A stretch of 64,000 bases of DNA from Salinisphaera orenii subsp. orenii MK-B5. Its GTDB lineage: Bacteria > Pseudomonadota > Gammaproteobacteria > Nevskiales > Salinisphaeraceae. Numbering within the stretch: position 1 is the stretch's first letter; every line of letters begins with the position of its first letter. The notes under the pieces were generated by a model, which worked only from the letters and a program-made list of their open reading frames with translations, had not been told where the DNA came from and ran no database searches. The stretch lies in NCBI RefSeq assembly GCF_003788635.1, contig NZ_AYKH01000012.1, forward strand, positions 62,001 to 126,000, given 5' to 3'. Shown here in pieces: positions 8,285 to 16,929 of the stretch. A program made the translations under genes and the position numbers.

Positions 8285-10158
8285 TCGGCCGGCTCCGATT
8301 CGCGTGCCGTGGTGCGTGTGTCGGCCGCGGCCGGCTGGGCGTCGAGCAGCGCACAGGCGCCCTCCTCCGCCGAGCCTACGTTGCGGCGGAACACCGCGAA
8401 CAGCTCGCGGCCGAAGCCGAATTCGGTTTCGGGTTCGTCGTCGAAGACGGTCGGCTCTCGGGCTGCCAGCTCGGCGTCGTCCACCTCCACGGTCAGCTCG
8501 CCGGCTTCGGCGTCCAGCGCGATCATGTCGCCGTCGCGGATGCGCCCGATCGGCCCGCCGAGCCGCGCCTCGGGCGTGATCTGGATCGCCGCCGGAATCT
8601 TGCCGGAGGCGCCGGACATGCGCCCGTCGGTGATGAGGGCGACCCGATAGCCCTTGTCCTGCAGCACGCCGAGCGAGGGCGTGAGCTTGTGCAGTTCGGG
8701 CATGCCGTTGCCCCGCGGGCCCTGATTGATGACCACGATGGCGGTGTCGCGCTCGAGCTCGCCGGCCTGATAGGCGGCGAGCACGTGTTCCTGGCTGGCA
8801 AAGACCCGTGCCGGCGCCCGCAGCGTGCGATGTTCCTTTTCGACCGCCGATATCTTGACGATGCCCCGGCCGAGATTGCCCTGGAGCACGCGCAGGCCGC
8901 CCGTGCTCGCGAACGGCTCGGCCACGCCGCGCAGCACGTCGGTGTCGTGGCTCGCCGCCACGCCCTCGCGCCAGACGAGCGCGCCGTCCTCCAGAAACGG
9001 CTCCTGCGTATAGCGATGCAGCCCGTCGCCGACCACGGTGGAGACGTCGTCGTGCAGCAGCCCGGCCGCCAGCAATTCGCGGATCATGAACTGGATGCCG
9101 CCGGCCGCGGCAAAGTGGTTCACGTCCGCCGTGCCGTTGGGATAGACCCGCGCCATCAGCGGCACCGCGGCCGAGATTTCGGCGAAGTCGCTCCAGTCGA
9201 TGACGACGCCGGCCGCCCGCGCCATGGCCACGATGTGCATCGTGTGGTTGGTGGAGCCGCCGGAGGCCAGCAGGCCCACGATGCCGTTGACCAGCGCCTT
9301 CTCGTCGACGATGCGGCCGATGGGGCGGTAGTCGTCGGCCATTTCGGTGATCCGCAGCACGCGTTCGGCCGCCGCCCGCGTCAGCGCATCGCGCAGCGGC
9401 GTGCCGGGATTGACGAAAGACGACCCGGGCAGATGCAGGCCCATGAACTCCATGAGCAGCTGGTTGGAGTTCGCGGTGCCGTAGAAGGTGCAGGTGCCCG
9501 GCGAGTGATAGGACTGCGACTCGGCCTCGAGCAGCTCGTCGCGGCCGATCTCGCCGGCGGCGAATTGCTGGCGGATCTGCGACTTGACCTTGTTCGACAG
9601 CCCCGAGGTCATCGGCCCGCCCGGCACGAAGATCACCGGCAGATGGCCGAAGGACAGCGACCCGATCATCAGCCCCGGCACGATCTTGTCACAGACGCCC
9701 AGACACAGCGCGGCGTCGAACATGTTGTGCGTGAGCGCGATCGCCGTGGCCATGGCGATGGTGTCGCGGGAGAACAACGACAGCTCCATGCCCGGCTGGC
9801 CCTGGGTCACGCCGTCGCACATCGCCGGCACGCCGCCGGCGAACTGGGCGACGCCGCCGGCCTGCCAGGCGGCCTCCTTGATCAGGGGCGGGAACGCGCC
9901 CAGCGGTTCGTGCGCCGAGAGCATCTCGTTGTAGGCCGACACGATGCCGATGTTCGCGCGCCGGTCGCCGGCCAGCGCCTCCTTGCCGGGCCGGTCCTTG
10001 ACCGCGAAGCCGTGGGCGAGATTGCCGCAGGACAGGCGGCCGCGGTGCGGGCCGACACGTTTGGCGTGCTCGATCTTCGCCAGGTACTCGCGCCGGCTGT
10101 CGCGGCTGCGGCGGACGATGCGTTCGGTCACGGCGGCGATCACGGGGTTCAGACTCAT
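8281..10158 (-). CDS. edd: 6-phosphogluconate dehydratase
   Basis: A 625-residue enzyme converting 6-phosphogluconate to KDPG, an iron-sulfur protein of the IlvD/Edd family. Cluster-ligand cysteines are seen in [27 protein letters not shown] and [15 protein letters not shown], in the expected order. The C-terminal swivel domain shows [19 protein letters not shown]. The ATG at 10158 is chosen; an in-frame GTG lies directly before it. A GGAG sequence lies about 8-10 bases upstream. The pgl stop is 32 bp upstream and the eda start overlaps its stop, so the set is one operon. Confidence 0.96.
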   Translation of the reverse strand: MSLNPVIAAVTERIVRRSRDSRREYLAKIEHAKRVGPHRGRLSCGNLAHGFAVKDRPGKEALAGDRRANIGIVSAYNEMLSAHEPLGAFPPLIKEAAWQAGGVAQFAGGVPAMCDGVTQGQPGMELSLFSRDTIAMATAIALTHNMFDAALCLGVCDKIVPGLMIGSLSFGHLPVIFVPGGPMTSGLSNKVKSQIRQQFAAGEIGRDELLEAESQSYHSPGTCTFYGTANSNQLLMEFMGLHLPGSSFVNPGTPLRDALTRAAAERVLRITEMADDYRPIGRIVDEKALVNGIVGLLASGGSTNHTMHIVAMARAAGVVIDWSDFAEISAAVPLMARVYPNGTADVNHFAAAGGIQFMIRELLAAGLLHDDVSTVVGDGLHRYTQEPFLEDGALVWREGVAASHDTDVLRGVAEPFASTGGLRVLQGNLGRGIVKISAVEKEHRTLRAPARVFASQEHVLAAYQAGELERDTAIVVINQGPRGNGMPELHKLTPSLGVLQDKGYRVALITDGRMSGASGKIPAAIQITPEARLGGPIGRIRDGDMIALDAEAGELTVEVDDAELAAREPTVFDDEPETEFGFGRELFAVFRRNVGSAEEGACALLDAQPAAADTRTTARESEPAE

Positions 10159-10190
10159 CACTCGTCACTCCGGCGGGCGCGTCGCCCGCG

Positions 10191-10880
10191 TCAATCGGCC
10201 CAGTAGACGGACAGCGGCACGCGCGATTGGTGGATCACGCCCCGCACGGGGTACTGCGTGCTCGGGCCCGGCTCGGCGGCGCGCGTGTAGGCCGCGCGCT
10301 TGTCCTCGCCGAAGCACAGCAGGCTCAGCGACTTCGTCGCCCGCAGCCGCGCCAGCGACAGGCTCAGCCGCGGGGTTTCGCCCGGCGGCCGCTGGGGCGC
10401 CACGCAGGGCGCGCTGGTCTCCAGGCAGGCCGCGATGTTGCGGGCGTCGGGAAACAGCGAGGCCGTGTGCCCGTCCGCGCCCATGCCGAGCACCACGGCG
10501 TCGACCACGATCGGCAGCGCGTCGAGCGCGGCGGCGACCTCGCCCAGCGCCGCCCTGGGCGTCGGCGTATCCCGGTAGAGGCCCAGCAGGCGGGCGTCGG
10601 CGGCGGCATCGATGCACAGGGTCTCGCGCAGCAGACGCTCGTTGCTCTCGGGATCGGTCACCGGTACCCAGCGTTCGTCGCTGGGCACCACGGTCACCCG
10701 CGACCAGTCGAGGTCGGCGCACCGAAGACAGGCGAACAACGCCGCCGGCGACGTGCCGCCCGGCACCACCAGCGTCGCCGCGCCGCGTGCCGACAACCCC
10801 GTCGCCAGCCGGTGGAGCACCGCTTCGGCCAGTGCCTCCGCGGCGTCCTCGCGGCGGCCGAAGGCGTGGAGATCGGCCAT
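10191..10880 (-). CDS. pgl: 6-phosphogluconolactonase (DevB type)
   Basis: A 229-residue cytoplasmic hydrolase opening 6-phosphoglucono-lactone. VVPGGTSPAALFACL near residue 40 is the sugar-phosphate-binding loop shared with glucosamine-6-phosphate deaminases, VPSDERWVPVTDPESNERLL follows near 85, and VVLGMGADGHTASLFPDA near 130 carries the catalytic His. The start ATG at 10880 overlaps the stop of a 42-residue open frame that in turn overlaps the zwf stop. In most operons of this type zwf and pgl adjoin or overlap directly, so the spacing is slightly unusual. Confidence 0.95.
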   Translation of the reverse strand: MADLHAFGRREDAAEALAEAVLHRLATGLSARGAATLVVPGGTSPAALFACLRCADLDWSRVTVVPSDERWVPVTDPESNERLLRETLCIDAAADARLLGLYRDTPTPRAALGEVAAALDALPIVVDAVVLGMGADGHTASLFPDARNIAACLETSAPCVAPQRPPGETPRLSLSLARLRATKSLSLLCFGEDKRAAYTRAAEPGPSTQYPVRGVIHQSRVPLSVYWAD

Positions 10881-11008
10881 CAGCAGCGGCCCTCCTGAGG
10901 CGCCGCCGACACGGCCGCGCGTGTCGCCGTCGAGCGTCGCGCCCGCGGGCGTCGGGCCGCGGCGGTCGGGACGTCCGTCGGTACGACGCGCATCGCGAAC
11001 CCGCTCAT
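10880..11008 (-). CDS. Possible 42-residue open frame bridging zwf and pgl
   Basis: The frame starts at an ATG overlapping the zwf stop (ATGA at 11008-11005). It ends in a TGA sharing one base with the pgl ATG. The product, beginning MSGFAMRVVPTDVPTAAARR, is rich in Arg and Ala and matches nothing I know. High-GC DNA opens such frames by chance. The head-to-tail junctions suggest it may serve as a ribosome bridge, coupling pgl translation to zwf, more than as a protein. No separate Shine-Dalgarno is evident. Confidence 0.3.
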   Translation of the reverse strand: MSGFAMRVVPTDVPTAAARRPRARRSTATRAAVSAAPQEGRC

Positions 11009-12480
11009 ATCGGCTGCGCCCAGCGGCGGCCGTCGCGATCCAGCAGCACGAACGAGTCCGTCGGGCCCCAGCTGCCGGCCATGTATTCGTGGGTGCGCAC
11101 CCCGCGGCTCGCCCAGCTGTCGATGATGCGGTCGATCCACTGCCAGGCGGCCTCGATCTCGTCGCGGCGCATGAACAGCGCCGGGTTGCCCCGCAGCACC
11201 TCCATGAGCAGGCGCTCGTAGGCGTCCGGATAGGTCACCGAGAAGGCATCGGGGAAATTCAGGTTCAGCGGCAGCGAGCGCATGCGAAAGCCGCCGGGCC
11301 CGGGCTCCTTGGTCATCAGCGTGAGCTGGACGCCTTCCTCGGGCTGCAGGCTGAGCACCAGCCGGTTCGGTTCCAGCGGCTGCTCGCCGAAGATGGAGTG
11401 CGGCACCGGCTTGAACTGAAACACGATCTCGGAGAGCTTTCGGGCCATGCGCTTGCCCGTGCGCAGATAGAAGGGCGTGCCGTTCCAGCGCCAGTTGTCG
11501 ATCTCGGCCTTGAGGGCCACGAACGTCTCCGTGTCGGCCTCGGCCGGCGCGTCGCGCGTCCCGCCCTCCTCGGCGTAGCCGGCAACCGGTTCGCGGTCGA
11601 CGATGCCGGCGGTGTAGCGCCCGCGCACGCTGACCCGGTCGACGCCCTCGGCCGTGATCGGCTTGAGCGCCCGCATGACCTTGATCTTCTCGTTGCGGAT
11701 GTCGTCGTGGTGCATACTGGCCGGTGCCTCCATGGCGACCATGCACAACAGCTGCAGCATGTGGTTCTGGACCATGTCGCGCAGGGCGCCGGTGCGCTGG
11801 TAGAAGTCGAAGCGCTGGCCCACGCCGATGTCCTCGGCCACGGTGATCTGCACGTGGTCGACCGCACCCCGCGCCCACAGCGGCTCGAACAGGGAGTTGC
11901 CGAAGCGCAGCGCGAGCACGTTCTGCACCGTCTCCTTGCCCAGATAGTGATCGATCCGGTAGATCTGGGATTCGTCGAACACCGCGCCCACGGCGTCGTT
12001 GATCGCGCGCGCGGAATCGAAGTCGTGGCCCACCGGCTTTTCCAGCACGATGCGCGCGTTGGCGTCGACCAGCCCCGCCGCGTCGAGCCGGCCGGCGACG
12101 GTGCCGAACAGCGACGGCGCGGTGGCGAGATAGAACACCCGGGTGCGCCGGCCCTCGGCGTCCAGCGGTGCGGCCAGCGCCGACCAGTCGTCGCCGTCGG
12201 CCAGGTCGAGCTGAACGTGGTGCAGGCGCTGGGCGAAACGCGACCAGACCTTCTCGTCGAACTCGCCGTCGATCCGGCCGATCAGCGCCTCGCGCACCCA
12301 GTCGACGTAGGCCGCGTGTTCCATTTCGCCGCGCGAGACCGCGACGATACGGCTGTCGTCGCTGAACTGGCCGTCGCTGTCGCGATGAAACAGGGCCGGC
12401 AGGAGCTTGCGCTGGGCCAGATCGCCGGTACCGCCGAAGATCACCAGATCGAACGGCGCGACCGGTACGAACTCGGCCAT
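11005..12480 (-). CDS. zwf: Glucose-6-phosphate 1-dehydrogenase
   Basis: The first gene of the operon: a 491-residue NADP-linked enzyme oxidising glucose-6-phosphate to 6-phosphogluconolactone. The N-terminal Rossmann motif is LVIFGGTGDLAQRKLLPALF (residues about 11-30). The substrate-binding and catalytic signature is SQIYRIDHYLGKETVQN near residue 170, and EKPVGHDFDSA precedes it. The C-terminal half is the usual beta-sheet domain, ending in HEYMAGSWGPTDSF. The length is normal. With pgl, edd and eda it makes the oxidative entry to the Entner-Doudoroff route. No HexR gene is present in this window. Confidence 0.97.
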   Translation of the reverse strand: MAEFVPVAPFDLVIFGGTGDLAQRKLLPALFHRDSDGQFSDDSRIVAVSRGEMEHAAYVDWVREALIGRIDGEFDEKVWSRFAQRLHHVQLDLADGDDWSALAAPLDAEGRRTRVFYLATAPSLFGTVAGRLDAAGLVDANARIVLEKPVGHDFDSARAINDAVGAVFDESQIYRIDHYLGKETVQNVLALRFGNSLFEPLWARGAVDHVQITVAEDIGVGQRFDFYQRTGALRDMVQNHMLQLLCMVAMEAPASMHHDDIRNEKIKVMRALKPITAEGVDRVSVRGRYTAGIVDREPVAGYAEEGGTRDAPAEADTETFVALKAEIDNWRWNGTPFYLRTGKRMARKLSEIVFQFKPVPHSIFGEQPLEPNRLVLSLQPEEGVQLTLMTKEPGPGGFRMRSLPLNLNFPDAFSVTYPDAYERLLMEVLRGNPALFMRRDEIEAAWQWIDRIIDSWASRGVRTHEYMAGSWGPTDSFVLLDRDGRRWAQPI

Positions 12481-12560
12481 CAGGCCGCTCCGGTCGCCGT
12501 AAGGCGTGTCCGCTGTATCGGGTTCGTCATGTCAGTCCACCGGTGTCGTCTGCGCCGCGA

Positions 12561-12582
12561 TCGGGCGGCGTCCGCCGCCCGA
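12561..12582 (-). terminator. Perfect hairpin between quinone oxidoreductase and zwf
   Basis: TCGGGCGGCG and CGCCGCCCGA form a 10-bp perfect stem, 53 bp past the stop of the quinone oxidoreductase gene. There is no T-run, so termination efficiency is uncertain. It may also lie in the zwf leader. Confidence 0.5.
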
Positions 12583-12634
12583 ACATTCCGCTGCAAACAA
12601 TGCACGATCCGTGCCGCCGGCGGCCGACGGCGGG

Positions 12635-13636
12635 CTATTCGCGCAGCAGCACCAGCTTGCCGGCGTGCTCGCCCTCCTCCATCGTCCGGTGCGCCTCGAC
12701 CGCCTCGGTGAAGTCGAAGGTGCGATCCAGCACGGGGCGCAGGCGCCCGGCTTCGAACAGCGGCCGCAGGCGGTCGTTGAACAGCTGCGCCAGCATGATC
12801 TTGCGCTCGATCGGCAGGCTGCGCATGGTCATCGCCATCACGCTGAGCCGGCGCATGAGCAGCTTGCCCATGTTGATGTCGGTGCGGGGGCCGCCGATGA
12901 CGCCGACCTGAACCTGGCGGCCCTCGTCGCGCAGGGCGTCGAGGTTGTCCTTGAGCGCCGGACCGCCGACGAAATCCATGATGACGTGGGCGCCGCCGGC
13001 TTCGGCGTGGACCTGCTCGGCGACGCCGTCGTCACCGTCGACCAGACCGAGGTCGAAGCCGCGGTCGTGGCCGAGCGCGCGCAGACGCGCGTCCAGATCG
13101 TCCAGCCGCGCCTGGCTGCGGCTGGTGGCGATGCTGCGCGCGCCGAGCGTGCGGATGAGCTGCAGCCCGGCCTGGCCGACACCCGAGGTCGCACCGCGGA
13201 CCAGCGCCCACTGCCCCGGCGCCAGCTCGCCGACGAGGAACAGGGCCCGATAGGCGGTCAGAAACGCCTCCGGGATGGCCGCGGCCTGGGCGTAGTCGTA
13301 GTGCGCGGGGATGTCGAGCGTGTCGCGCTCGTGGGTGACCAGCTGCTCGGCGTAGGCCGCGCCCCCGATCAGGCCCATCACGCGGTCGCCGACCCGGCGG
13401 CCGATCACGCGATCGCCCACCTCGACGACCTCACCGGCGTATTCCAGCCCCGGGCAGCGCGGGTCGAAGCCCTTCGGCGGTGGATAGCCACCCTTGCGCT
13501 GGATCAGATCCGCCCGATTGATGCCGATGGCGCGGATGTCGACCCGGACCTCCTGCGGCCCCGGTTTCGGGGTGTCCAGTTCGCCCAGCTGCAGCGCCTC
13601 GGGGGCGCCGGGTTCCTCGATCAGCCATGCCCGCAT
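12635..13636 (-). CDS. NADPH:quinone oxidoreductase family protein (zinc-free MDR)
   Basis: A 333-residue medium-chain dehydrogenase/reductase. The ATG at 13636 (MRAWLIEEPGAPEALQLGEL) is preceded by AAGGAGAG; the frame stays open further upstream but has no homology there. The N-terminal catalytic domain has GINRADLIQRKGGYPPP and GLEYAGEVVEVG, with no zinc-ligand Cys/His set. The Rossmann half has VRGATSGVGQAGLQLIRTLG near residue 143. The C-terminus (LPIERKIMLAQLFNDRLRPL, then HAGKLVL) fits the PIG3/QorB group. These reduce quinones or enones using NADPH, which the zwf operon next door would supply, though a functional link is only inferred. Confidence 0.9.
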   Translation of the reverse strand: MRAWLIEEPGAPEALQLGELDTPKPGPQEVRVDIRAIGINRADLIQRKGGYPPPKGFDPRCPGLEYAGEVVEVGDRVIGRRVGDRVMGLIGGAAYAEQLVTHERDTLDIPAHYDYAQAAAIPEAFLTAYRALFLVGELAPGQWALVRGATSGVGQAGLQLIRTLGARSIATSRSQARLDDLDARLRALGHDRGFDLGLVDGDDGVAEQVHAEAGGAHVIMDFVGGPALKDNLDALRDEGRQVQVGVIGGPRTDINMGKLLMRRLSVMAMTMRSLPIERKIMLAQLFNDRLRPLFEAGRLRPVLDRTFDFTEAVEAHRTMEEGEHAGKLVLLRE

Positions 13637-13680
13637 GACTCTCTCCTTCTGTGTCGTGTGTCGGTGTCGTGTGAAAGAAA

Positions 13681-14001
13681 CTATCGGTGCGACAGGTTGA
13701 GCCCGACCACGCCCAGCAGCACCAGCGTGATGCAGGTCGCGCGCCAGGCCGTCATCGGTTCGTGAAAGAAGCCCACGCCCACCAGCGTGATGAGCACGAT
13801 GCCGAGCCCCGCCCAGACGGCGTAGGCCACGGCCATGTCGATGCGCTGCAGCACCAGGGCGAGACAGCCGAAGGAGGCGATGTAGCACACCCCCATGCCC
13901 ATGGCGGGCCAGAACCGCGTGAGACCGTCGGACAGTTTCATGCAGGTCGTGCCCACCACTTCGAGCAGAATCGCGAGCGCAAGCAGCAGCCAGCTGTGCA
14001 T
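13681..14001 (-). CDS. Small multidrug resistance (SMR) family transporter
   Basis: A 106-residue inner-membrane protein with four hydrophobic helices, beginning MHSWLLLALAILLEVVGTTC. The membrane-embedded Glu14 is the conserved proton/substrate site of the SMR family. AYAVWAGLGIVLITLVG, with its conserved Trp, is the third helix. It would act as a dimer exchanging a cationic substrate for protons. The sequence does not settle whether it is an EmrE-like drug pump or a guanidinium exporter. It sits 44 bp upstream of the quinone oxidoreductase on the same strand, so co-transcription is likely. Confidence 0.92.
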   Translation of the reverse strand: MHSWLLLALAILLEVVGTTCMKLSDGLTRFWPAMGMGVCYIASFGCLALVLQRIDMAVAYAVWAGLGIVLITLVGVGFFHEPMTAWRATCITLVLLGVVGLNLSHR

Positions 14002-14154
14002 CGAGGGCTCCGGATGACGATGTGCGCAGCCTAACGCCGCGCCCGCCCCGCCGCCAGCGTGGGCGGTTCAGCCACGGTTCGCCATGACGCGCGATAATTG
14101 CCAAACTACGGCATCTGCTTCATACAGCACTCATCCACGCACACGGAGAACGAC

Positions 14155-14613
14155 ATGAACCGGATTCTCGGCCTGTTCACCGCCCTGCTCGTCAGTCTGA
14201 CCCTGGTGACCGGCTGCGCCGGCTGGCAGAACTCGGACACCGGCACAGTCCTCGGCGGCGTGCTCGGCGGCGCCGCCGGCTCCCAGGTCGGCAGCGGCAG
14301 CGGCAAGACCATCGCCACCGTCGTCGGCACCCTCGCAGGCGCCGCACTCGGCAACCGCATCGGCTCGAACTTCGATCAGTCCGACCGTCGCGAGTTCGGC
14401 AGCGCGCTCGAGAGCAACCAGACCGGCAACACCAGCAGCTGGCAGAACCCCGACAACGACGCCAGCTACTCGGTCACACCGACCCACACCTACGAAAGCG
14501 GCGACCGGCCCTGTCGCGAGTTCACCATGAACGCGACCGTCGACGGCCAGCCGGACACCGTCACCGGGACCGCCTGCCGCCAGTCGGACGGCACCTGGAA
14601 AGTGCAGTCGTAA
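14155..14613 (+). CDS. Outer-membrane lipoprotein with glycine-zipper 2TM domain
   Basis: A 152-residue protein with signal peptide MNRILGLFTALLVSLTLVTG and lipobox cysteine C21. Then comes a glycine-zipper segment (VLGGVLGGAAGSQVGSGSG, then TLAGAALGNRIG) typical of the Rickettsia 17-kDa surface antigen family (SlyB/PcP group). The C-terminal part (YESGDRPCREFTMNATVDGQ, then TACRQSDGTWKVQ) is the domain often found with it; its two cysteines may form a disulfide. The ATG at 14155 is favoured by GGAGA upstream and by the signal peptide. The location should be the outer membrane facing the periplasm, with an envelope-integrity role by family analogy. Confidence 0.88.
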   Translation: MNRILGLFTALLVSLTLVTGCAGWQNSDTGTVLGGVLGGAAGSQVGSGSGKTIATVVGTLAGAALGNRIGSNFDQSDRREFGSALESNQTGNTSSWQNPDNDASYSVTPTHTYESGDRPCREFTMNATVDGQPDTVTGTACRQSDGTWKVQS

Positions 14614-14628
14614 CGCCGCTGCCGGGAC

Positions 14629-14658
14629 AAGCCGGGCCGACGGGCCCGGCTTTTTTTT
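14629..14658 (+). terminator. Rho-independent terminator after glycine-zipper lipoprotein gene
   Basis: AAGCCGGGCC pairs with GGGCCCGGCTT around a short loop and is followed by eight T. It separates the lipoprotein gene from the thioesterase operon. Confidence 0.9.
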
Positions 14659-14683
14659 GCGTCAACCACCGTCGAGCCGTCTC

Positions 14684-15127
14684 ATGGCCAGTGAACGCCC
14701 TCTACGCCGCGACTACGTCTGGTCCTGTGACATGCCCACCCGCTGGATGGACAACGATGTCTACGGCCACGTCAACAACGTCACCTATTATTCGTATTTC
14801 GACACCGCGGTGAACCGCTACCTGATCGAGGTCGGCGGCCTGGACATCCACGCCGCGCCGGTGATCGGGTTCGTGGTGGAATCGCACTGCCGGTATCACG
14901 CCCCGGTGGCGTTTCCCGAAGCACTCGAGGCCGGGCTGGCGGTGCGGCATCTGGGCAACCGCTCGGCGACCTACGTCATCGGCATCTTCCGGCCCGGCGA
15001 GGACTCGGCCTGCGCCCACGGCGATTTCGTGCACGTGTTCGTCGATCGCGCCACGCAGCGCGCCGCACCGATACCACCGGGCATCCGCGACGCGCTCGCC
15101 GCCCTCCATCGCCCCGAAGACGACTGA
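14684..15127 (+). CDS. Acyl-CoA thioesterase, hotdog fold (4HBT family)
   Basis: A 147-residue cytoplasmic enzyme starting at the ATG at 14684; the frame is open upstream only through the terminator T-run. The catalytic signature is MPTRWMDNDVYGHVNNVTYY (residues about 17-36), with the Asp and His-Val-Asn-Asn of YbgC/FcbC-type thioesterases. VIGFVVESHCRYHAPVAF follows near residue 63. It would hydrolyse acyl-CoA or acyl-ACP. It is the first gene of a co-directional group with an S15-type hydrolase, DUF1295, cyclopropane-synthase-like and secreted proteins, so a role in releasing or recycling fatty acyl groups for that pathway is plausible but inferred. Confidence 0.88.
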   Translation: MASERPLRRDYVWSCDMPTRWMDNDVYGHVNNVTYYSYFDTAVNRYLIEVGGLDIHAAPVIGFVVESHCRYHAPVAFPEALEAGLAVRHLGNRSATYVIGIFRPGEDSACAHGDFVHVFVDRATQRAAPIPPGIRDALAALHRPEDD

Positions 15128-15144
15128 GACAGGGGACCTCGAGG

Positions 15145-16872
15145 ATGAGCCCGAACGAACTGCCCGCCCGCGACTACCACGCTCGCGTCTGCAACCCGGA
15201 CGACGGCGTGGTGATCGCGATCACCGTGATGCAGCCGGTGCTCGCGGCCGGCCAGTACGCGCCGCTGATCCTGCAGGGTCACGGTTTCGGCGGCGCTCGT
15301 CTGCAGAGCCGCGACGAACTCTCGGTCTACGAGCAGCTCTCCGGCGGCATCCTGCCCTCGACCGAGGCCGCCCGGCGCGCGGCCGACGCCGGCTACTTCG
15401 TGATCAGCTTCGATCAGCGCGGCTTCGGCGAGTCCGGCGGCCGGGTCGAGGTGATGGACCCGACGATCGAGGGCGAGGACATCCGCGCCATTCTCGACTG
15501 GGCCGAACACGACATGGACCACGGCGAGCGCCTGGCCCGCCGCGACGGACAGCTCGTGGTCGGCGGGCTCGGGCTGTCCTACGGCGGTGGTTTCCAGCTC
15601 ATCGGCGCCTGCGTGGATCCGCGCTTCACCGCGATCGTGCCGACCGCGGCCTGGCACGATCTCACCTACAGCCTGGCCCCGGACAACGTGGTCAAGACGG
15701 CCTGGGGCGCGGCCCTCGTGGCCCTCGGCGTGCCCACGTCCGGCGTGCGCGTGGACCCGCGGCTCTACCGCGCCCTGATCGAGGCGCTCGTATCGCCGCT
15801 GACCGGCCGCGGCCTGTCGGCGCCGATCAGCGACTGGCTCTACAACAGCAGCCCGGCGTCGTTCTACGACGGCACCATCGCCCGCGACGGCGAGCGCGTA
15901 GCCTGCCCCGACCGCAGCACGCCCCGGGTCGATGCGCTGCTGGTACAGGGCGTCGGCGACACGCTGTTCAATCTCAACGAGGCGGCCGCGAACGCACGGG
16001 CGCTGGCCGACGCCGGCAACGACGTGCACATGATCGCCATGCAGTACGGCCACAGCCTGCCGTTTCTGCAGGACATCGAACGCATCGCCTACCAGACCGA
16101 CGCGACGCTGGCCTGGCACGGCAAGACGGTCGAGACCGCGGCCCTGGAGTTGGCGTATCTCGACTGGAAGCTCAAGGGCATCGCGCCCGAGCACGCCTTT
16201 CCGCGCTGCATGGTCGTGCTCGACGACGCCACGGCGCTGACCTTCGACACGCTGCCGGACTTGGCTTCCGGCTATACGACGGCCTTCGACTTCGAAGGTG
16301 CGGCCGCGACCGGCGGCATCGACCTGCTGCTGGGCCTGCTGCGGCGCCAGAGCCTGGCGCACCTGTGGTCGCTGGGCCGCGGGGCCGCGGCGAACACCAC
16401 CCGTGCCATCGTTCAGCTGATCCGCGGCCGCGGCCAGGCCGACGGCCGCGACACCGGGCTGCTCGCCCGCCTGGTCAATGCCCTGCCCTCGGATCATCTC
16501 GACGAGCTGGCCAGCGGCGGCAGCTTCATCCCGCTGACCGACATCGACCGCGATTGCGCGCTCGCCGGCCTGCCGCACGCGGTCATCGACATCGGCGGCA
16601 ACGTGCGCGCACCGATCGCCTTTCTCGGCATCGGCGTGCAGCGGCCCGGCGTCTCGGCGACGCTGCTGCTCAACAAGCAGGTGCGCCCGATCCGCGGCAG
16701 CGGCCTGCACGAGGTCGAGCTCAACGGCGTCGCCTTCCGGCTGCAGCCCGGCGATACCGTCGGCCTGCTGGTCTACGGCTATCATCCGCAGTATCTGTCG
16801 AGCTTCTCGCCCATCGGCGGTCATGTCGATGTCTCCGGTCGCATCGACCTGCCGATCGTCGACGTAGACTAG
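15145..16872 (+). CDS. Alpha/beta hydrolase of the CocE/NonD, peptidase S15-like type
   Basis: A 575-residue protein with no signal peptide. VVIAITVMQPVLAAGQYAPL at the N-terminus and FVISFDQRGFGESGGRV near residue 90 lead to the nucleophile elbow GLGLSYGGGFQLIGA (Ser near residue 147). Candidate Asp and His come late in the barrel (GVGDTLFNLNEAAAN near 270; QYGHSLPFL near 298). The C-terminal 170 residues look like the jelly-roll of CocE/S15 enzymes (SATLLLNKQVRPIRG, then VEVMDP-like strands). It has a GAGG-type SD and is 17 bp from the thioesterase stop. Expected chemistry is ester or amide hydrolysis; an acyl-lipid substrate is suggested only by its neighbours. Confidence 0.78.
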   Translation: MSPNELPARDYHARVCNPDDGVVIAITVMQPVLAAGQYAPLILQGHGFGGARLQSRDELSVYEQLSGGILPSTEAARRAADAGYFVISFDQRGFGESGGRVEVMDPTIEGEDIRAILDWAEHDMDHGERLARRDGQLVVGGLGLSYGGGFQLIGACVDPRFTAIVPTAAWHDLTYSLAPDNVVKTAWGAALVALGVPTSGVRVDPRLYRALIEALVSPLTGRGLSAPISDWLYNSSPASFYDGTIARDGERVACPDRSTPRVDALLVQGVGDTLFNLNEAAANARALADAGNDVHMIAMQYGHSLPFLQDIERIAYQTDATLAWHGKTVETAALELAYLDWKLKGIAPEHAFPRCMVVLDDATALTFDTLPDLASGYTTAFDFEGAAATGGIDLLLGLLRRQSLAHLWSLGRGAAANTTRAIVQLIRGRGQADGRDTGLLARLVNALPSDHLDELASGGSFIPLTDIDRDCALAGLPHAVIDIGGNVRAPIAFLGIGVQRPGVSATLLLNKQVRPIRGSGLHEVELNGVAFRLQPGDTVGLLVYGYHPQYLSSFSPIGGHVDVSGRIDLPIVDVD

Positions 16873-16929
16873 GGCCTGCCCCAACGTCCCGCACGGGCGG
16901 CAACGCCGCCCGTGTCCACGAGGAAGACT

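Noticed and set aside
8209-10206. 665-codon open frame on the plus strand opposite edd
   Set aside because: It is antisense to a complete edd with all family motifs; the product is His/Arg/Gly-rich and unlike any protein. GC-rich codon bias opens such frames.
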